A DNA stretch of 64,000 nt from Rickettsiella endosymbiont of Xylota segnis (lineage in GTDB: Bacteria; Pseudomonadota; Gammaproteobacteria; Diplorickettsiales; Diplorickettsiaceae): positions 372,001-436,000 of the forward strand of contig NZ_OZ026451.1 of the NCBI RefSeq assembly GCF_964019545.1. The letters run 5' to 3'. A program made the translations under genes and the position numbers. The first letter of the stretch is position 1; every line of letters begins with the position of its first letter. Positions 37,545-46,334 of the stretch are shown in pieces. Below the pieces are notes generated by a model. The model saw only the letters and a program-made list of their open reading frames with translations, was not told the DNA's origin and ran no database searches.

Positions 37545-38309
37545 TTGGATAATTTGTCATCGAATAAGCGTATCGAACAAATGGAATCGCTATTGTATGA
37601 GACAGAGCAGAGAAATCTACCGACATTGACTATATCCTTTTTACTTTTAAAAAATAATAATATGCGATTGTTTACTAGCATTATAGAAGATCCATGCACT
37701 CTTGAAAAAGCAAAGACATTACTTTATGAATATTACATAGAAAAACTAAAGTGGGATATACATACTGATAATTACTCAGGAATTAAAATTAAAAAAACAT
37801 TCCAACAAAAAAAGTTTGTTGATGATTATGATGATTATTCTATTTGGTTTTCGGTTACTAACGAAAATAACAATGTGCTTGCGTGTGCTAGACTTTGCAA
37901 AGAGGATGCCAGAGGATTATTAGAAATTGAACGTTATACCGAAGCAAAACAACTGCTTCGTCCTATATTAAATTCAAAAAAACAACTTAATTTAATTGAA
38001 TTAAATAGAGAAGCAATTTTACCAGATAACCCTGACTATAAAGTTGCTAGTTTAGTATTGTTAAAGTTTATTTTTAACTACTGCCTAACACATAACTATT
38101 CTGTTTTAACTACTACTAATATACCAGAATGGTTAACACTCTATAATTCTTTACCCCTTATAAAATTATTTGATTGTCAGTTTAGATATGCAGAGACAGA
38201 CCCAAATCCAGTTGAAGTTTATTTCATAAAAAATAGAAACTTAAATAATATTCTGACTAAAATTAATTTCTACCTGGAAAATGATAATTTTTTTAAGTTT
38301 AAAAATTAA
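37545..38309 (+). CDS. LuxI-fold autoinducer-synthase-like acyltransferase
   Basis: From TTG 37545 the frame has 254 residues; ATG 37662 (Met40) is an alternative start that keeps the whole domain. The order and spacing of conserved LuxI residues can be followed: Trp70 in YIEKLKWD, the acidic cluster DDYDDY at 93-98, Arg116 in LACARL, and the Glu152/Arg155 pair in IELNREA. LuxI enzymes join an acyl chain from acyl-ACP or acyl-CoA to S-adenosylmethionine. The homology is by eye and the product unknown; FeeM-like N-acyl amino acid synthases share the fold. Residues 1-30 match the N-terminus of the LuxR-like protein at 41161, and an in-frame TAG lies at 37506. Confidence 0.65.
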   Translation: MDNLSSNKRIEQMESLLYETEQRNLPTLTISFLLLKNNNMRLFTSIIEDPCTLEKAKTLLYEYYIEKLKWDIHTDNYSGIKIKKTFQQKKFVDDYDDYSIWFSVTNENNNVLACARLCKEDARGLLEIERYTEAKQLLRPILNSKKQLNLIELNREAILPDNPDYKVASLVLLKFIFNYCLTHNYSVLTTTNIPEWLTLYNSLPLIKLFDCQFRYAETDPNPVEVYFIKNRNLNNILTKINFYLENDNFFKFKN

Positions 38310-38419
38310 GCTAAGACTTCAGAGAGAGTGTAAATAAAATAGAAAGCTATCAAATTAATTAACCTATGGCCAGTAAAAAACAAAACTTCAAGTCATTGGG
38401 GGAGAACAACTAATATAAT

Positions 38420-39493
38420 ATGATTAATTTTAGTGCTTTTGAATCCGTACGTAAGAGATACACTAAAAATTGCATACCATTTTTGTATGAATTACGTAAT
38501 TTTGTCCAAGATAATAAAATATATCACGGATTAAAAATACTTCATAATACCCCGTTAACTATTGAAGCTGTACTTAAGATAGAAATTCTTTTACTAGGGG
38601 GTGCAGAAGTTACAGCAAGCTGTATTAGTAGTTTGCCTCCAAGCTTAGAGGCGATAGAGATATTAAAAAGTGCAGGTGTTGAAGTTCAAATAGAACATGG
38701 ATTCAAAAAAATGTATGATTTTCACCTGGATTGCTGTGGAGAACTGCTTAATATCGACCCACCTATGATTGGTGCAATAGAGTTGACTCAAACTGGAAGT
38801 ACATTGTATAAAAAAGCAAACTGTCTTTATCCTATTGTTTCTGTTGATGATTCCTTACTCAAATTATTGGAAACAATGTTAGGAACAGGAGATGGATTTC
38901 TTAGAGCTATAACTTATAAATCTAGTCATGATATTTACGATAAAAAATTTATATTGTTTGGATTTGGAAAGGTGGGTAGAGGCATAGCACATTCACTGAT
39001 GAAGTTTACTAACAGAATTGTAGCAATTGATATAAATAAAAAGGCTAAAGAAATGGCTTTGAAGTGTGGAATTAAATATATTCATGGCACAAATAAGAAA
39101 CTAATTGCTGAGGAGCTAAGAGATAGTTCTTTTGTAGTTTGTGCAACTGGCGTAAAAAACTTAATGACAAATTTTTATTCTTTTAATAAGTTTAATTTTA
39201 AAAAAGCAATTTTAATTAATATGGGTGCATATGATGAATATGGAGATAATTTTGATAAAAAAGAGGTTTTATTTGACAAAAAACCTTTCAATTTTTCTAT
39301 CTCAGAACCAACAGCCATGAAGTATTTAGATCCAATTTTTTATGCACATAATCTAGGAATTGAACTGATTCTAGCTAAAAGAATAGGCCTCGGGTACAAT
39401 GCTTTTCCAGATGATATAGCGAGAGGGATATTAAAAAAATGGTCTATTATTTATCATGAAGAATTTTCTAAAATAGAAGAATTTTTTTATTAA
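38420..39493 (+). CDS. Divergent S-adenosylhomocysteinase-like protein
   Basis: The 357-residue protein follows the adenosylhomocysteinase order: ILHNTPLTIEAVLKIEILLL (substrate helix), DCCGEL in place of DDGGD, ELTQTGS in place of EETTTG, VDDSLLK in place of NDSVTK, DGFLRA, the NAD-binding GFGKVGRGIA (residues 181-190), VVCATG, and NMGAYD in place of NIGHFD. His42, Asp104 and Lys148 align with catalytic positions, but second Glu, Asp and His positions appear replaced by Leu125-region, Thr and Ala. The C-terminal NAD-contact tail is missing (family usually 430-470 residues). It lies 110 bp after the LuxI-like gene. It may act on SAH, methylthioadenosine or a related by-product of signal synthesis; this is inference. 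Confidence 0.7.
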   Translation: MINFSAFESVRKRYTKNCIPFLYELRNFVQDNKIYHGLKILHNTPLTIEAVLKIEILLLGGAEVTASCISSLPPSLEAIEILKSAGVEVQIEHGFKKMYDFHLDCCGELLNIDPPMIGAIELTQTGSTLYKKANCLYPIVSVDDSLLKLLETMLGTGDGFLRAITYKSSHDIYDKKFILFGFGKVGRGIAHSLMKFTNRIVAIDINKKAKEMALKCGIKYIHGTNKKLIAEELRDSSFVVCATGVKNLMTNFYSFNKFNFKKAILINMGAYDEYGDNFDKKEVLFDKKPFNFSISEPTAMKYLDPIFYAHNLGIELILAKRIGLGYNAFPDDIARGILKKWSIIYHEEFSKIEEFFY

Positions 39494-39512
39494 ATTTTAA
39501 TAGAGAATATTA

Positions 39513-41096
39513 ATGAACTATAAGAATTCAAAAAATGATATAAATACTAATGCTAAATATTATTTAGATAATATTGTGGAACAGATTCCATATTTTATTT
39601 TTTGGAAAAATACAGACTCGGTGTATCTTGGTTGTAATCAAAAATTTGCAAATCTTATTAATAAAAAATCACCACAAGAAGTTATTGGTGAGACTGACTT
39701 TACTTTAGGTTGGGGGAAAGGTGAATCTGAATTATTCAGGCACGGAGACCAGGAGGTGATGAATGGAAATTCTAAAGTAAATGTGGAAGAAATACTTATT
39801 AGACCTGATGGTTCTCGAATCGTCATGTTGGTTAATAAATTACCCATGCTCGATAAAGGTGGCAATTGTATTGGAATCTTAGGTACATCTATAGATATTA
39901 CTGAACGAAAAAAATTAGAAGAAAATTTGAAGCTTTCCAAGGAAAAAGCCGAAGTAGCTAACAAAGCTAAAACTGAATTCATCCTGAATATGAGTCATGA
40001 TTTGCGCACTCCCTTAGCAGGTATTATAGGCTTAGCTAACATTCAAGCCAAAGAAGAATCAGATGCACAAGATAAAAATCTATGGATGTGGGTCCATGAT
40101 GCTGCAGAACAGCTTTTAGAACTACTTAACTCCGTAATCGAACTCACTGCTGCGGAACATATCGTCGATCGAGTTAAACAAGAAAGGATTGATTTAATAA
40201 AATTAGCTGAAGAACTACATAATTTAATGCAACCGACAGTTCAAAGCAAAAATTTAACTTTCCAAATAAAAATTGATCCCAAGCTGCCCATCATTATCAG
40301 CGATAGAATTAAATTAAAAAGAATATTTCTTAATATTTTATCTAATGCACTTAAATTTACTAAACAAGGTAAGATTAGTTTAGAAATTAATTTAATCGGT
40401 ATTAAAAGCCAACAGGCATCAATTAAAATAAAAATTACTGATACTGGAATTGGTATTCCCAAAGATAAACAAGATAAAATATTTGATCGTTTTTATCGTG
40501 TACATCCTTCTTATCGGGCTGAATATAGCGGCTATGGCATAGGTTTATACCTCGTTAAAGAAACTACCAAAGCCTTAGGTGGGAAGATAAAAGTTTCCAG
40601 TGAGGAAGAAAAGGGCAGTTGCTTTATCTTAGAGTTTAATTTTGCATTAGCAGAACCCGATTCAAAACTTATTGCTCCGAATCCTTCGGAATTAATAGTT
40701 GAATCCGAAGTGTTAACCGATCAACATAAAGGCACCGTATTAGTGGCTGAAGATAATAGCTTAGTTCTGTATGCGGTGAATAAAATGTTGTTGAGTTTAG
40801 CTTATCGTGCGATAACCGTTTCCTCTGGAGAGGCAGCATTGCATGCTTTACAAACTAAGGTCTGCGATTGGGCTTTATTAGATATTGGTCTACCGGATTT
40901 GGATGGAATGGAAGTGACGAGACATTTTCGTGAATGGGAGAAGCTAAACAATAAACCACATCTACCTATTTTTGCTTTAACCGCGCATGCTGAAAAAAAG
41001 ATTAAGGAACAATGTAAGAAAGTAGGTTTTGATCATGTACTTGAAAACCCTTTTACCGAAAAAGATCTTAGGCGTATCGAAAAAATTTTAAAATAG
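39513..41096 (+). CDS. PAS-histidine kinase-receiver hybrid protein (first paralogue)
   Basis: The 527-residue cytosolic protein has a PAS domain (residues about 20-130), a HisKA dimerisation domain with phospho-acceptor His162 in NMSHDLRTPLAG, an ATPase domain with NILSNALKF, DTGIGIP and GYGIGLYLV, and a receiver from about 407. In the receiver the acid pair (VAED), Asp457 (LLDIGLPD) and Thr490 are present, but the conserved Lys is replaced: VLENPF here against VLIKPF in the paralogue at 43649. The sensor has no membrane segment, so it reads an intracellular signal through PAS. It begins 19 bases after the SAHH-like gene and likely shares its transcript. Confidence 0.92.
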   Translation: MNYKNSKNDINTNAKYYLDNIVEQIPYFIFWKNTDSVYLGCNQKFANLINKKSPQEVIGETDFTLGWGKGESELFRHGDQEVMNGNSKVNVEEILIRPDGSRIVMLVNKLPMLDKGGNCIGILGTSIDITERKKLEENLKLSKEKAEVANKAKTEFILNMSHDLRTPLAGIIGLANIQAKEESDAQDKNLWMWVHDAAEQLLELLNSVIELTAAEHIVDRVKQERIDLIKLAEELHNLMQPTVQSKNLTFQIKIDPKLPIIISDRIKLKRIFLNILSNALKFTKQGKISLEINLIGIKSQQASIKIKITDTGIGIPKDKQDKIFDRFYRVHPSYRAEYSGYGIGLYLVKETTKALGGKIKVSSEEEKGSCFILEFNFALAEPDSKLIAPNPSELIVESEVLTDQHKGTVLVAEDNSLVLYAVNKMLLSLAYRAITVSSGEAALHALQTKVCDWALLDIGLPDLDGMEVTRHFREWEKLNNKPHLPIFALTAHAEKKIKEQCKKVGFDHVLENPFTEKDLRRIEKILK

Positions 41097-41160
41097 ATCA
41101 AACTTAAAACATTTTGCTATATTATTTTAAAATAGTTCACTGAATAAATTTAATTTGTGT

Positions 41161-41940
41161 ATGGTAAAGAATAAACTAAAGACTTTGTCCCCCCTCGACA
41201 AATTACACAATCAAGAACATATTTTCAAAAAAGAACTATCCAAAACTTTTCTTGAATATCTCGATAGCATGCCGTCGCATAAGCGTATTGAACAAATATA
41301 TTCATTACTCTATGGCCAGAATTTACCTATTTTAGATCGAGGTTTAACGCTACAAGAAAAGCGATGTTTGTATTTGGCTGGTCAAGGAAAAGAGATTAAA
41401 GAGGCAGCAAGTATCTTAGGTTTATCACAACGAACTATTAAATATCATCGAGCGAATATTATAAAAAAACTGCAAGTTCCTAATATAACTGCTGCCGTTG
41501 CTTCCGGTTTTCAATACAATGCCCATCGAAATGTAGATGATCTGATTTTAAGTCTAAATACAGATCAACATTTTCAAAGGTTTACAGAAAAATTTCAGAT
41601 CATAGCCCAGGCTTTAGGTAAAGTTTTTAATATAAATGTTTTTTTAATTAGTCAGAATGGTAAAATTTATTGGGCGAATGATCATATGCTTAAGTCTATT
41701 TTTATTCCGGAATTACATCTCATTCAAGGGAAGCATGTCAGTATTTTTGGCGATAAACCTTGGATTAATACTAAGATGGTTATTAAAACAAGAACAGCTA
41801 AAATTCTTATAGAAAAGTTTGCAAATAAAAAATACTTGACAATAAAGGCACCCTATTTTAAAAAAGAATTTAATGGTGTTATGGGATTGTCGATTGAGGT
41901 TACGCATATAAAAACATCCATGTTACCTGTTGAACTTTAA
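41161..41940 (+). CDS. LuxR-type regulator with N-terminal HTH and C-terminal sensor-like domain
   Basis: From ATG 41161 the protein has 259 residues (a TTG two codons earlier is possible). After an N-terminal helical segment (FKKELSKTFLEYLDSMPSHK) comes a LuxR/GerE helix-turn-helix at about residues 63-118 (LTLQEKRCLYLAGQGKEIKE, then AASILGLSQRTIKYHRANII). The C-terminal 120 residues resemble a PAS-like fold (NVFLISQNGKIYWAND). Classical LuxR proteins have the sensor first and the HTH last; here the order is reversed. The N-terminal segment is shared with the frame opening the LuxI-like gene at 37509. It follows the first hybrid kinase by 64 bp. Confidence 0.85.
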   Translation: MVKNKLKTLSPLDKLHNQEHIFKKELSKTFLEYLDSMPSHKRIEQIYSLLYGQNLPILDRGLTLQEKRCLYLAGQGKEIKEAASILGLSQRTIKYHRANIIKKLQVPNITAAVASGFQYNAHRNVDDLILSLNTDQHFQRFTEKFQIIAQALGKVFNINVFLISQNGKIYWANDHMLKSIFIPELHLIQGKHVSIFGDKPWINTKMVIKTRTAKILIEKFANKKYLTIKAPYFKKEFNGVMGLSIEVTHIKTSMLPVEL

Positions 41941-42220
41941 GTAAATATTTTACAAGATTAATTAATATTCTGAAATTAAAATCCTTATTAATTAGACTAG
42001 GACTAAAGCAATTTAACATTCATTCCTTTATAATTTTTATAGAAAAATTGTAAATACTTGATGATCGATATTTCTCAAATAGCTGCATATAAAACAATCG
42101 TATAACATTTATACTCATTCATGTTGAAAATCTAATGATTGTATAAAATTTAAAAATAATACAAAATTAACTATTCTAGTTTGAATAACAATAATAATAA
42201 AACCAATCGAGTGATAAAAA

Positions 42221-43633
42221 ATGACAATAACTTGGCTTCCTCATGATAAAATATTTATTAATCAATTTTTCTATAATCATGGAATTGTAGTTATTAAAAC
42301 ACATATTTCAAAGGGAAGTTTAACGACTAATGAAATAATAAGTCATAACGATCGCTTTTTAATTTTACCAATTGAAAAATTTGATAAAAATTTAAAGTAT
42401 GTTAATAAACAAAAAGTTTTTTTTAGAAATCTAGTTCCAAATTGTTTAAATATTCAATCCGATGTTGATATCTCTTCTGACATTGTTTTATTTAATAGCC
42501 AACGTCGAACCGAAATTTTTTTGCCTTTTTCATTTAAAAAAGAAGAAATTAGTATTTACATATATGCATGGGTTTCTAAATCTATCAAAGATAAATCCAT
42601 TTCATTTGATACAGTAGATAATTTTATCACTGTGGGTTGCATTTTTGGATCTCGTCTAAAAGCAAGGGATGAAATTACTAAAAATTTATTTACATTTATT
42701 CGTATGGATATGGACTTTTTTTCCGATAAAAAAATTAAAAGTTTAAATTTAGAAAATTTCCCCCTATCGACTTATGAACTTTTCTTATTTAATGAACTAG
42801 AGAGACTAGCTAAGTTGATTTATTCATTATCTTCAAAAGCTTTTAAAAAAAATCTTATATATCATTTTCCATATTATGATTATATCATTTTTGCTTCCAT
42901 ATTATTTGTTCGCGATATTCTTAGCTATGAGGCGTTTGATTCTTTTTACCAGATTATTTTAACGTTGAGTAATTTGTACATAGCAAGAATCACTGATATT
43001 TTTCAAGCTTATGATATTAATGTTAAAATTGAATCACCTTATCAAAATATTTTTGGAAGTTTAGATTTTCGATTGCGTTATACGACTGATGCTATATTGA
43101 CACAGTTGGATATTGTTTTGGATAAAATTAGCAAATCTTCAGGAGATCCTATTGAAGAAGAAAGAAAACTAATTCAAAATTGTTGGAATAAGCTCAGTCT
43201 AAATTCATTAGATTCAAATCATAAACCAATATGGGAATTTTTTTCAAAACTATATAACTCCCCCCCTAATTCTTTCAAACAATTGCTTGAACGTGCTAAT
43301 ACCATGATGATAGCTCGTGCATCTTGGGGAAAAGAACAATACACCACTTGTTCATTACTTCCTCATTCAGAAAAGCAAATTCAAATAGGATATTCTAAGT
43401 TGATAAAATCTTCCTCCAAACCTTTATCAGATGTGATTAATTTGACTATATTTGATCCTGCTGTTGCTTATACGAATGAAGAAAATATTGGCTTGTTTTC
43501 TTGTGATGTTGAAATTAAAAGCATTGGAGACATGATCCATTCTTCACGTAGAAATCAATTTTTCAATGCTCACAAAAATTTGAATACTTCACAATCTGAC
43601 GGTTTAAAAACTGAAACAAAACTAAATTTGTAA
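42221..43633 (+). CDS. Unrecognised 470-residue protein of the signalling island
   Basis: I cannot assign a family. The protein is cytosolic by appearance, with no signal peptide. Residues about 30-160 alternate strands and helices in a way that could be a GAF-like sensor. The middle (about 190-330) is helical and aromatic-rich. The C-terminal 100 residues include WGKEQYTTCSLLPHSEKQIQ. It starts at ATG 42221 after a GAGTGATAAAAA leader and ends 15 bases before the second hybrid kinase, so the two are likely co-expressed. Codon and base composition match its neighbours. Confidence 0.8.
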   Translation: MTITWLPHDKIFINQFFYNHGIVVIKTHISKGSLTTNEIISHNDRFLILPIEKFDKNLKYVNKQKVFFRNLVPNCLNIQSDVDISSDIVLFNSQRRTEIFLPFSFKKEEISIYIYAWVSKSIKDKSISFDTVDNFITVGCIFGSRLKARDEITKNLFTFIRMDMDFFSDKKIKSLNLENFPLSTYELFLFNELERLAKLIYSLSSKAFKKNLIYHFPYYDYIIFASILFVRDILSYEAFDSFYQIILTLSNLYIARITDIFQAYDINVKIESPYQNIFGSLDFRLRYTTDAILTQLDIVLDKISKSSGDPIEEERKLIQNCWNKLSLNSLDSNHKPIWEFFSKLYNSPPNSFKQLLERANTMMIARASWGKEQYTTCSLLPHSEKQIQIGYSKLIKSSSKPLSDVINLTIFDPAVAYTNEENIGLFSCDVEIKSIGDMIHSSRRNQFFNAHKNLNTSQSDGLKTETKLNL

Positions 43634-43648
43634 CTAAAAATAAAATGT

Positions 43649-45250
43649 ATGAAAAAACTAATAATTGAACAGCGTATTAAAGAAACAATCCAATATTATG
43701 AAACCATAATCACTAAGATGCCAGGCCATGTTTATTGGTTAGATAGGCATGGACTGGCGCTTGGTTGCAATCAAAATGTATTAAATATGTTTGGATTTAA
43801 ATCAGTCAATGAGTTTAAAGGACTATCCTTTGAAAAAATGGGAGAAATTTGCAATTGGAGTCTTGAAACAATTCAATCATTTAAGAAAGATAGTTTAGAG
43901 GTTTTACATACAGGGCAACCAAAGCTTAATATTGAAGAACCACCTATCCCAAATCGAGAGGGTCAATTAATCTATTTTTTAACAAATAGAGTGCCTATCA
44001 TAGATAACAACAGAAATGTGGTTAGTATGATTGGAATATCTGTCGATATTACAGAACGTAAAAGATTAGAAGAAAAGCTTAAATTTACCAAGGAAAAGGC
44101 TGAAGCGGCCAACAATACAAAAACTGAATTTATCAGAAATATCAGTCATGATTTACGCACTCCCTTATCCGGTATTATTGGCCTTTCTCAGCTACAAGCT
44201 AAAGAAGGGGCAAGTATTCAAGAGAAAGAGTATGGTCAGTGGATTTATGATGCTGCGCAACAGTTATTGGAATTGCTTAATTCGGTGGTAGAGTCAGCGG
44301 TTATTGAAGATCCATTAGAGCTAATAAAAAAGGATAGATTTGATTTAATTCAGATAGCAAAGGAGTTGCATGCATTGATGCAAGCTTCAATATTAAGTAA
44401 AAAATTAACGTTTCAATTAAAATTAGATGCTCTACCGCTTATAATCAGCGATCGAATTAAATTAAAAAGAATATTACTCAATCTCCTTTCTAATGCCGTT
44501 AAGTTTACTAAAAAGGGAACGATCAGTTTAGAAATTAATCTATTATCGATAAAAGATAATCAAGCTAAAATAAGCATGAAGATTTCCGATACCGGCATTG
44601 GTATTAGTAAAGATAAACAGGAAAAGATATTTGATCGTTTTTATCGTGTCCATCCCTCATATCTTGCTGAATATAGTGGCTATGGTCTTGGCTTATATTT
44701 GGTTAAAAAATCGACTGAAGCATTAGGAGGCACTATAAACGTTTCTAGCATCGAAGGAGAGGGGAGTTGTTTTAGTTTGAAGTTTAACTTTGCTTTGGCC
44801 GAACCGGCCAGCATGTTATCCCCAAATAATTTAGAGCCAAACTCTAATGGAGATTTGCAATCCCTAGCTACTATTAACCTAAAAGGTTCAGTGCTAGTCG
44901 CCGAGGATAATACCTTAGTTGCGTATGTTGTTAAAAAATTATTAACCGGTTTTGGTTGTCAGGTGGAAATCGCGTCGACGGGTGAAGCTGCATTGCAAAT
45001 TCTACAAACACAAACCTTTAATTGTGGATTATTGGACATTGGTTTACCAGGTTTAGATGGCATAGAGGTGACAAGACGTTATCGTGAATGGGAGCTTCTT
45101 AATAATAAACCTTATTTGCCAATTTTTGCCGTGACAGCACACGCTGAAGAGCAAGTTAAGCAGCAATGTCAAGAAGCAGGTTGTGACCAAGTGTTAATTA
45201 AACCTTTCACCGAGAAAGATGTCAAAACTATCAAGAAATTTTTGCAATAA
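43649..45250 (+). CDS. PAS-histidine kinase-receiver hybrid protein (second paralogue)
   Basis: The 533-residue protein is a clear paralogue of the one at 39513, with the same order: PAS (about 20-135), HisKA with His167 in NISHDLRTPLSG, ATPase domain (NLLSNAVKF, DTGIGIS, GYGLGLYLV) and receiver with Asp463 and an intact Lys518 (VLIKPF). The kinase and receiver parts are much more alike than the PAS parts, which suggests duplication followed by divergence of signal recognition. No membrane segment is present. It ends the likely 42221-45250 operon. Confidence 0.93.
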   Translation: MKKLIIEQRIKETIQYYETIITKMPGHVYWLDRHGLALGCNQNVLNMFGFKSVNEFKGLSFEKMGEICNWSLETIQSFKKDSLEVLHTGQPKLNIEEPPIPNREGQLIYFLTNRVPIIDNNRNVVSMIGISVDITERKRLEEKLKFTKEKAEAANNTKTEFIRNISHDLRTPLSGIIGLSQLQAKEGASIQEKEYGQWIYDAAQQLLELLNSVVESAVIEDPLELIKKDRFDLIQIAKELHALMQASILSKKLTFQLKLDALPLIISDRIKLKRILLNLLSNAVKFTKKGTISLEINLLSIKDNQAKISMKISDTGIGISKDKQEKIFDRFYRVHPSYLAEYSGYGLGLYLVKKSTEALGGTINVSSIEGEGSCFSLKFNFALAEPASMLSPNNLEPNSNGDLQSLATINLKGSVLVAEDNTLVAYVVKKLLTGFGCQVEIASTGEAALQILQTQTFNCGLLDIGLPGLDGIEVTRRYREWELLNNKPYLPIFAVTAHAEEQVKQQCQEAGCDQVLIKPFTEKDVKTIKKFLQ

Positions 45251-45448
45251 ATTAACTTTTCTATTTACACAATAATCATTTACTCAATAATTTAATCTTA
45301 CTATCTTTAATAAATTTTAATGTGCTTTAAAAAATATAATTTTCAAAAATTATATTAAAGAACTATTTTTGGTTACAATATTTATTTAAAGTAAGCATAA
45401 ATATTTTATGCTTATAAATTAAATCTATTTATATCTTCTGGAGTTTTC

Positions 45449-46334
45449 TTGACATATAAAGTTGCTATTGTAGGTGCGGGTATTTTGGTATGACCAATGC
45501 GATTTTTATTTTGGAAAATAATAAAAATAGGGGAAGATAAATTTGATCTAACGGTTTTTAGTAAAGAGGAAACATTGGTTACCAATTCAGATGCAGCAGT
45601 AGCGACCTGGTTTACACCTAATGACGATAAGCAATGTTGTCTACAAAGTTTGCCTAAATTTGCTGAATTAATAAAAAACCAAACACCAGGTGTGAATATA
45701 ATTTCAGAAGTTCTTTATTTCACATCGGAAACAGATTTTAAAAACAGTGTTTGGGCAAAGGAATCGGTACGAAAAGCAGTTGAACTGCATGAAAACACCG
45801 ATGCTGAATTAAAGGTAGGTGGCTTTCCGTTTAGTGTACTGATCAAAATACCGCTGATTAATCCAAATTTTTAACGGATGATAATGTAGTTTATCCGATA
45901 CGCGGTCAAACCGAAACATTTGCTTTGCACCTGACTTTAAAAATGATCGTTCACTGAATGTTGAAGGATTGACGGCGTATGTCGTTTTTCATCCTACAGA
46001 CAAAGGGGATGGAGATTGCGTCAATGGCAGCACTTTTCAGATCGGTGACTCGGATAGAGAAATTAGACCTAGCGATACTCAGAGTATTATTAATAAGGTC
46101 GTATCTTTTTTCCCGGCCGTAAAAAATGTGACGACTACGCCTAAAGTCGGTATTCGCTGTGGCCGATCTGAAATGGGCATCGAGGCAGAACGAAAGGACC
46201 AATCAATGATTGTGCACTGTTATGGGCATGGCGGTAGCCGGTATAGTGCTTCTTGGGGAAGTGCCAATAAAGTTTTAGAACATTGTAATAACTTTGTATC
46301 TGAATCCAAAGCAATCCTTAGACACCGCATTTAA
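45449..46334 (+). pseudogene. Broken FAD-dependent D-amino-acid oxidase gene
   Basis: Starting at TTG 45449 the frame gives TYKVAIVGAGIL, the FAD-binding motif, then stops; MTNAIFILENN follows in a second frame and DKFDLTVFSKEETL in a third. After further shifts come VVYPIRGQTE near 45890 and, in 45969-46334, KVGIRCGRSEMGIEA and HCYGHGGSRYSASWGSA, which are the C-terminal flavin-contact motifs of D-amino-acid/D-aspartate oxidases. At least three frame breaks show that the gene is inactive. Confidence 0.8.

Noticed and set aside
38366-38413. A 15-codon frame (MASKKQNFKSLGENN) just upstream of the SAHH-like gene, as a leader peptide
   Set aside because: It has no ribosome-binding site and no sign of attenuation structure; it is probably chance.
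42221-43633. Resemblance of the middle of the 470-residue protein (KIESPYQNIFGSLDF) to the E-x-P-x-x-x motif of cyclodipeptide synthases
   Set aside because: The similarity is one short stretch. The N-terminal catalytic serine motif is not seen and the length is about twice that of the family.
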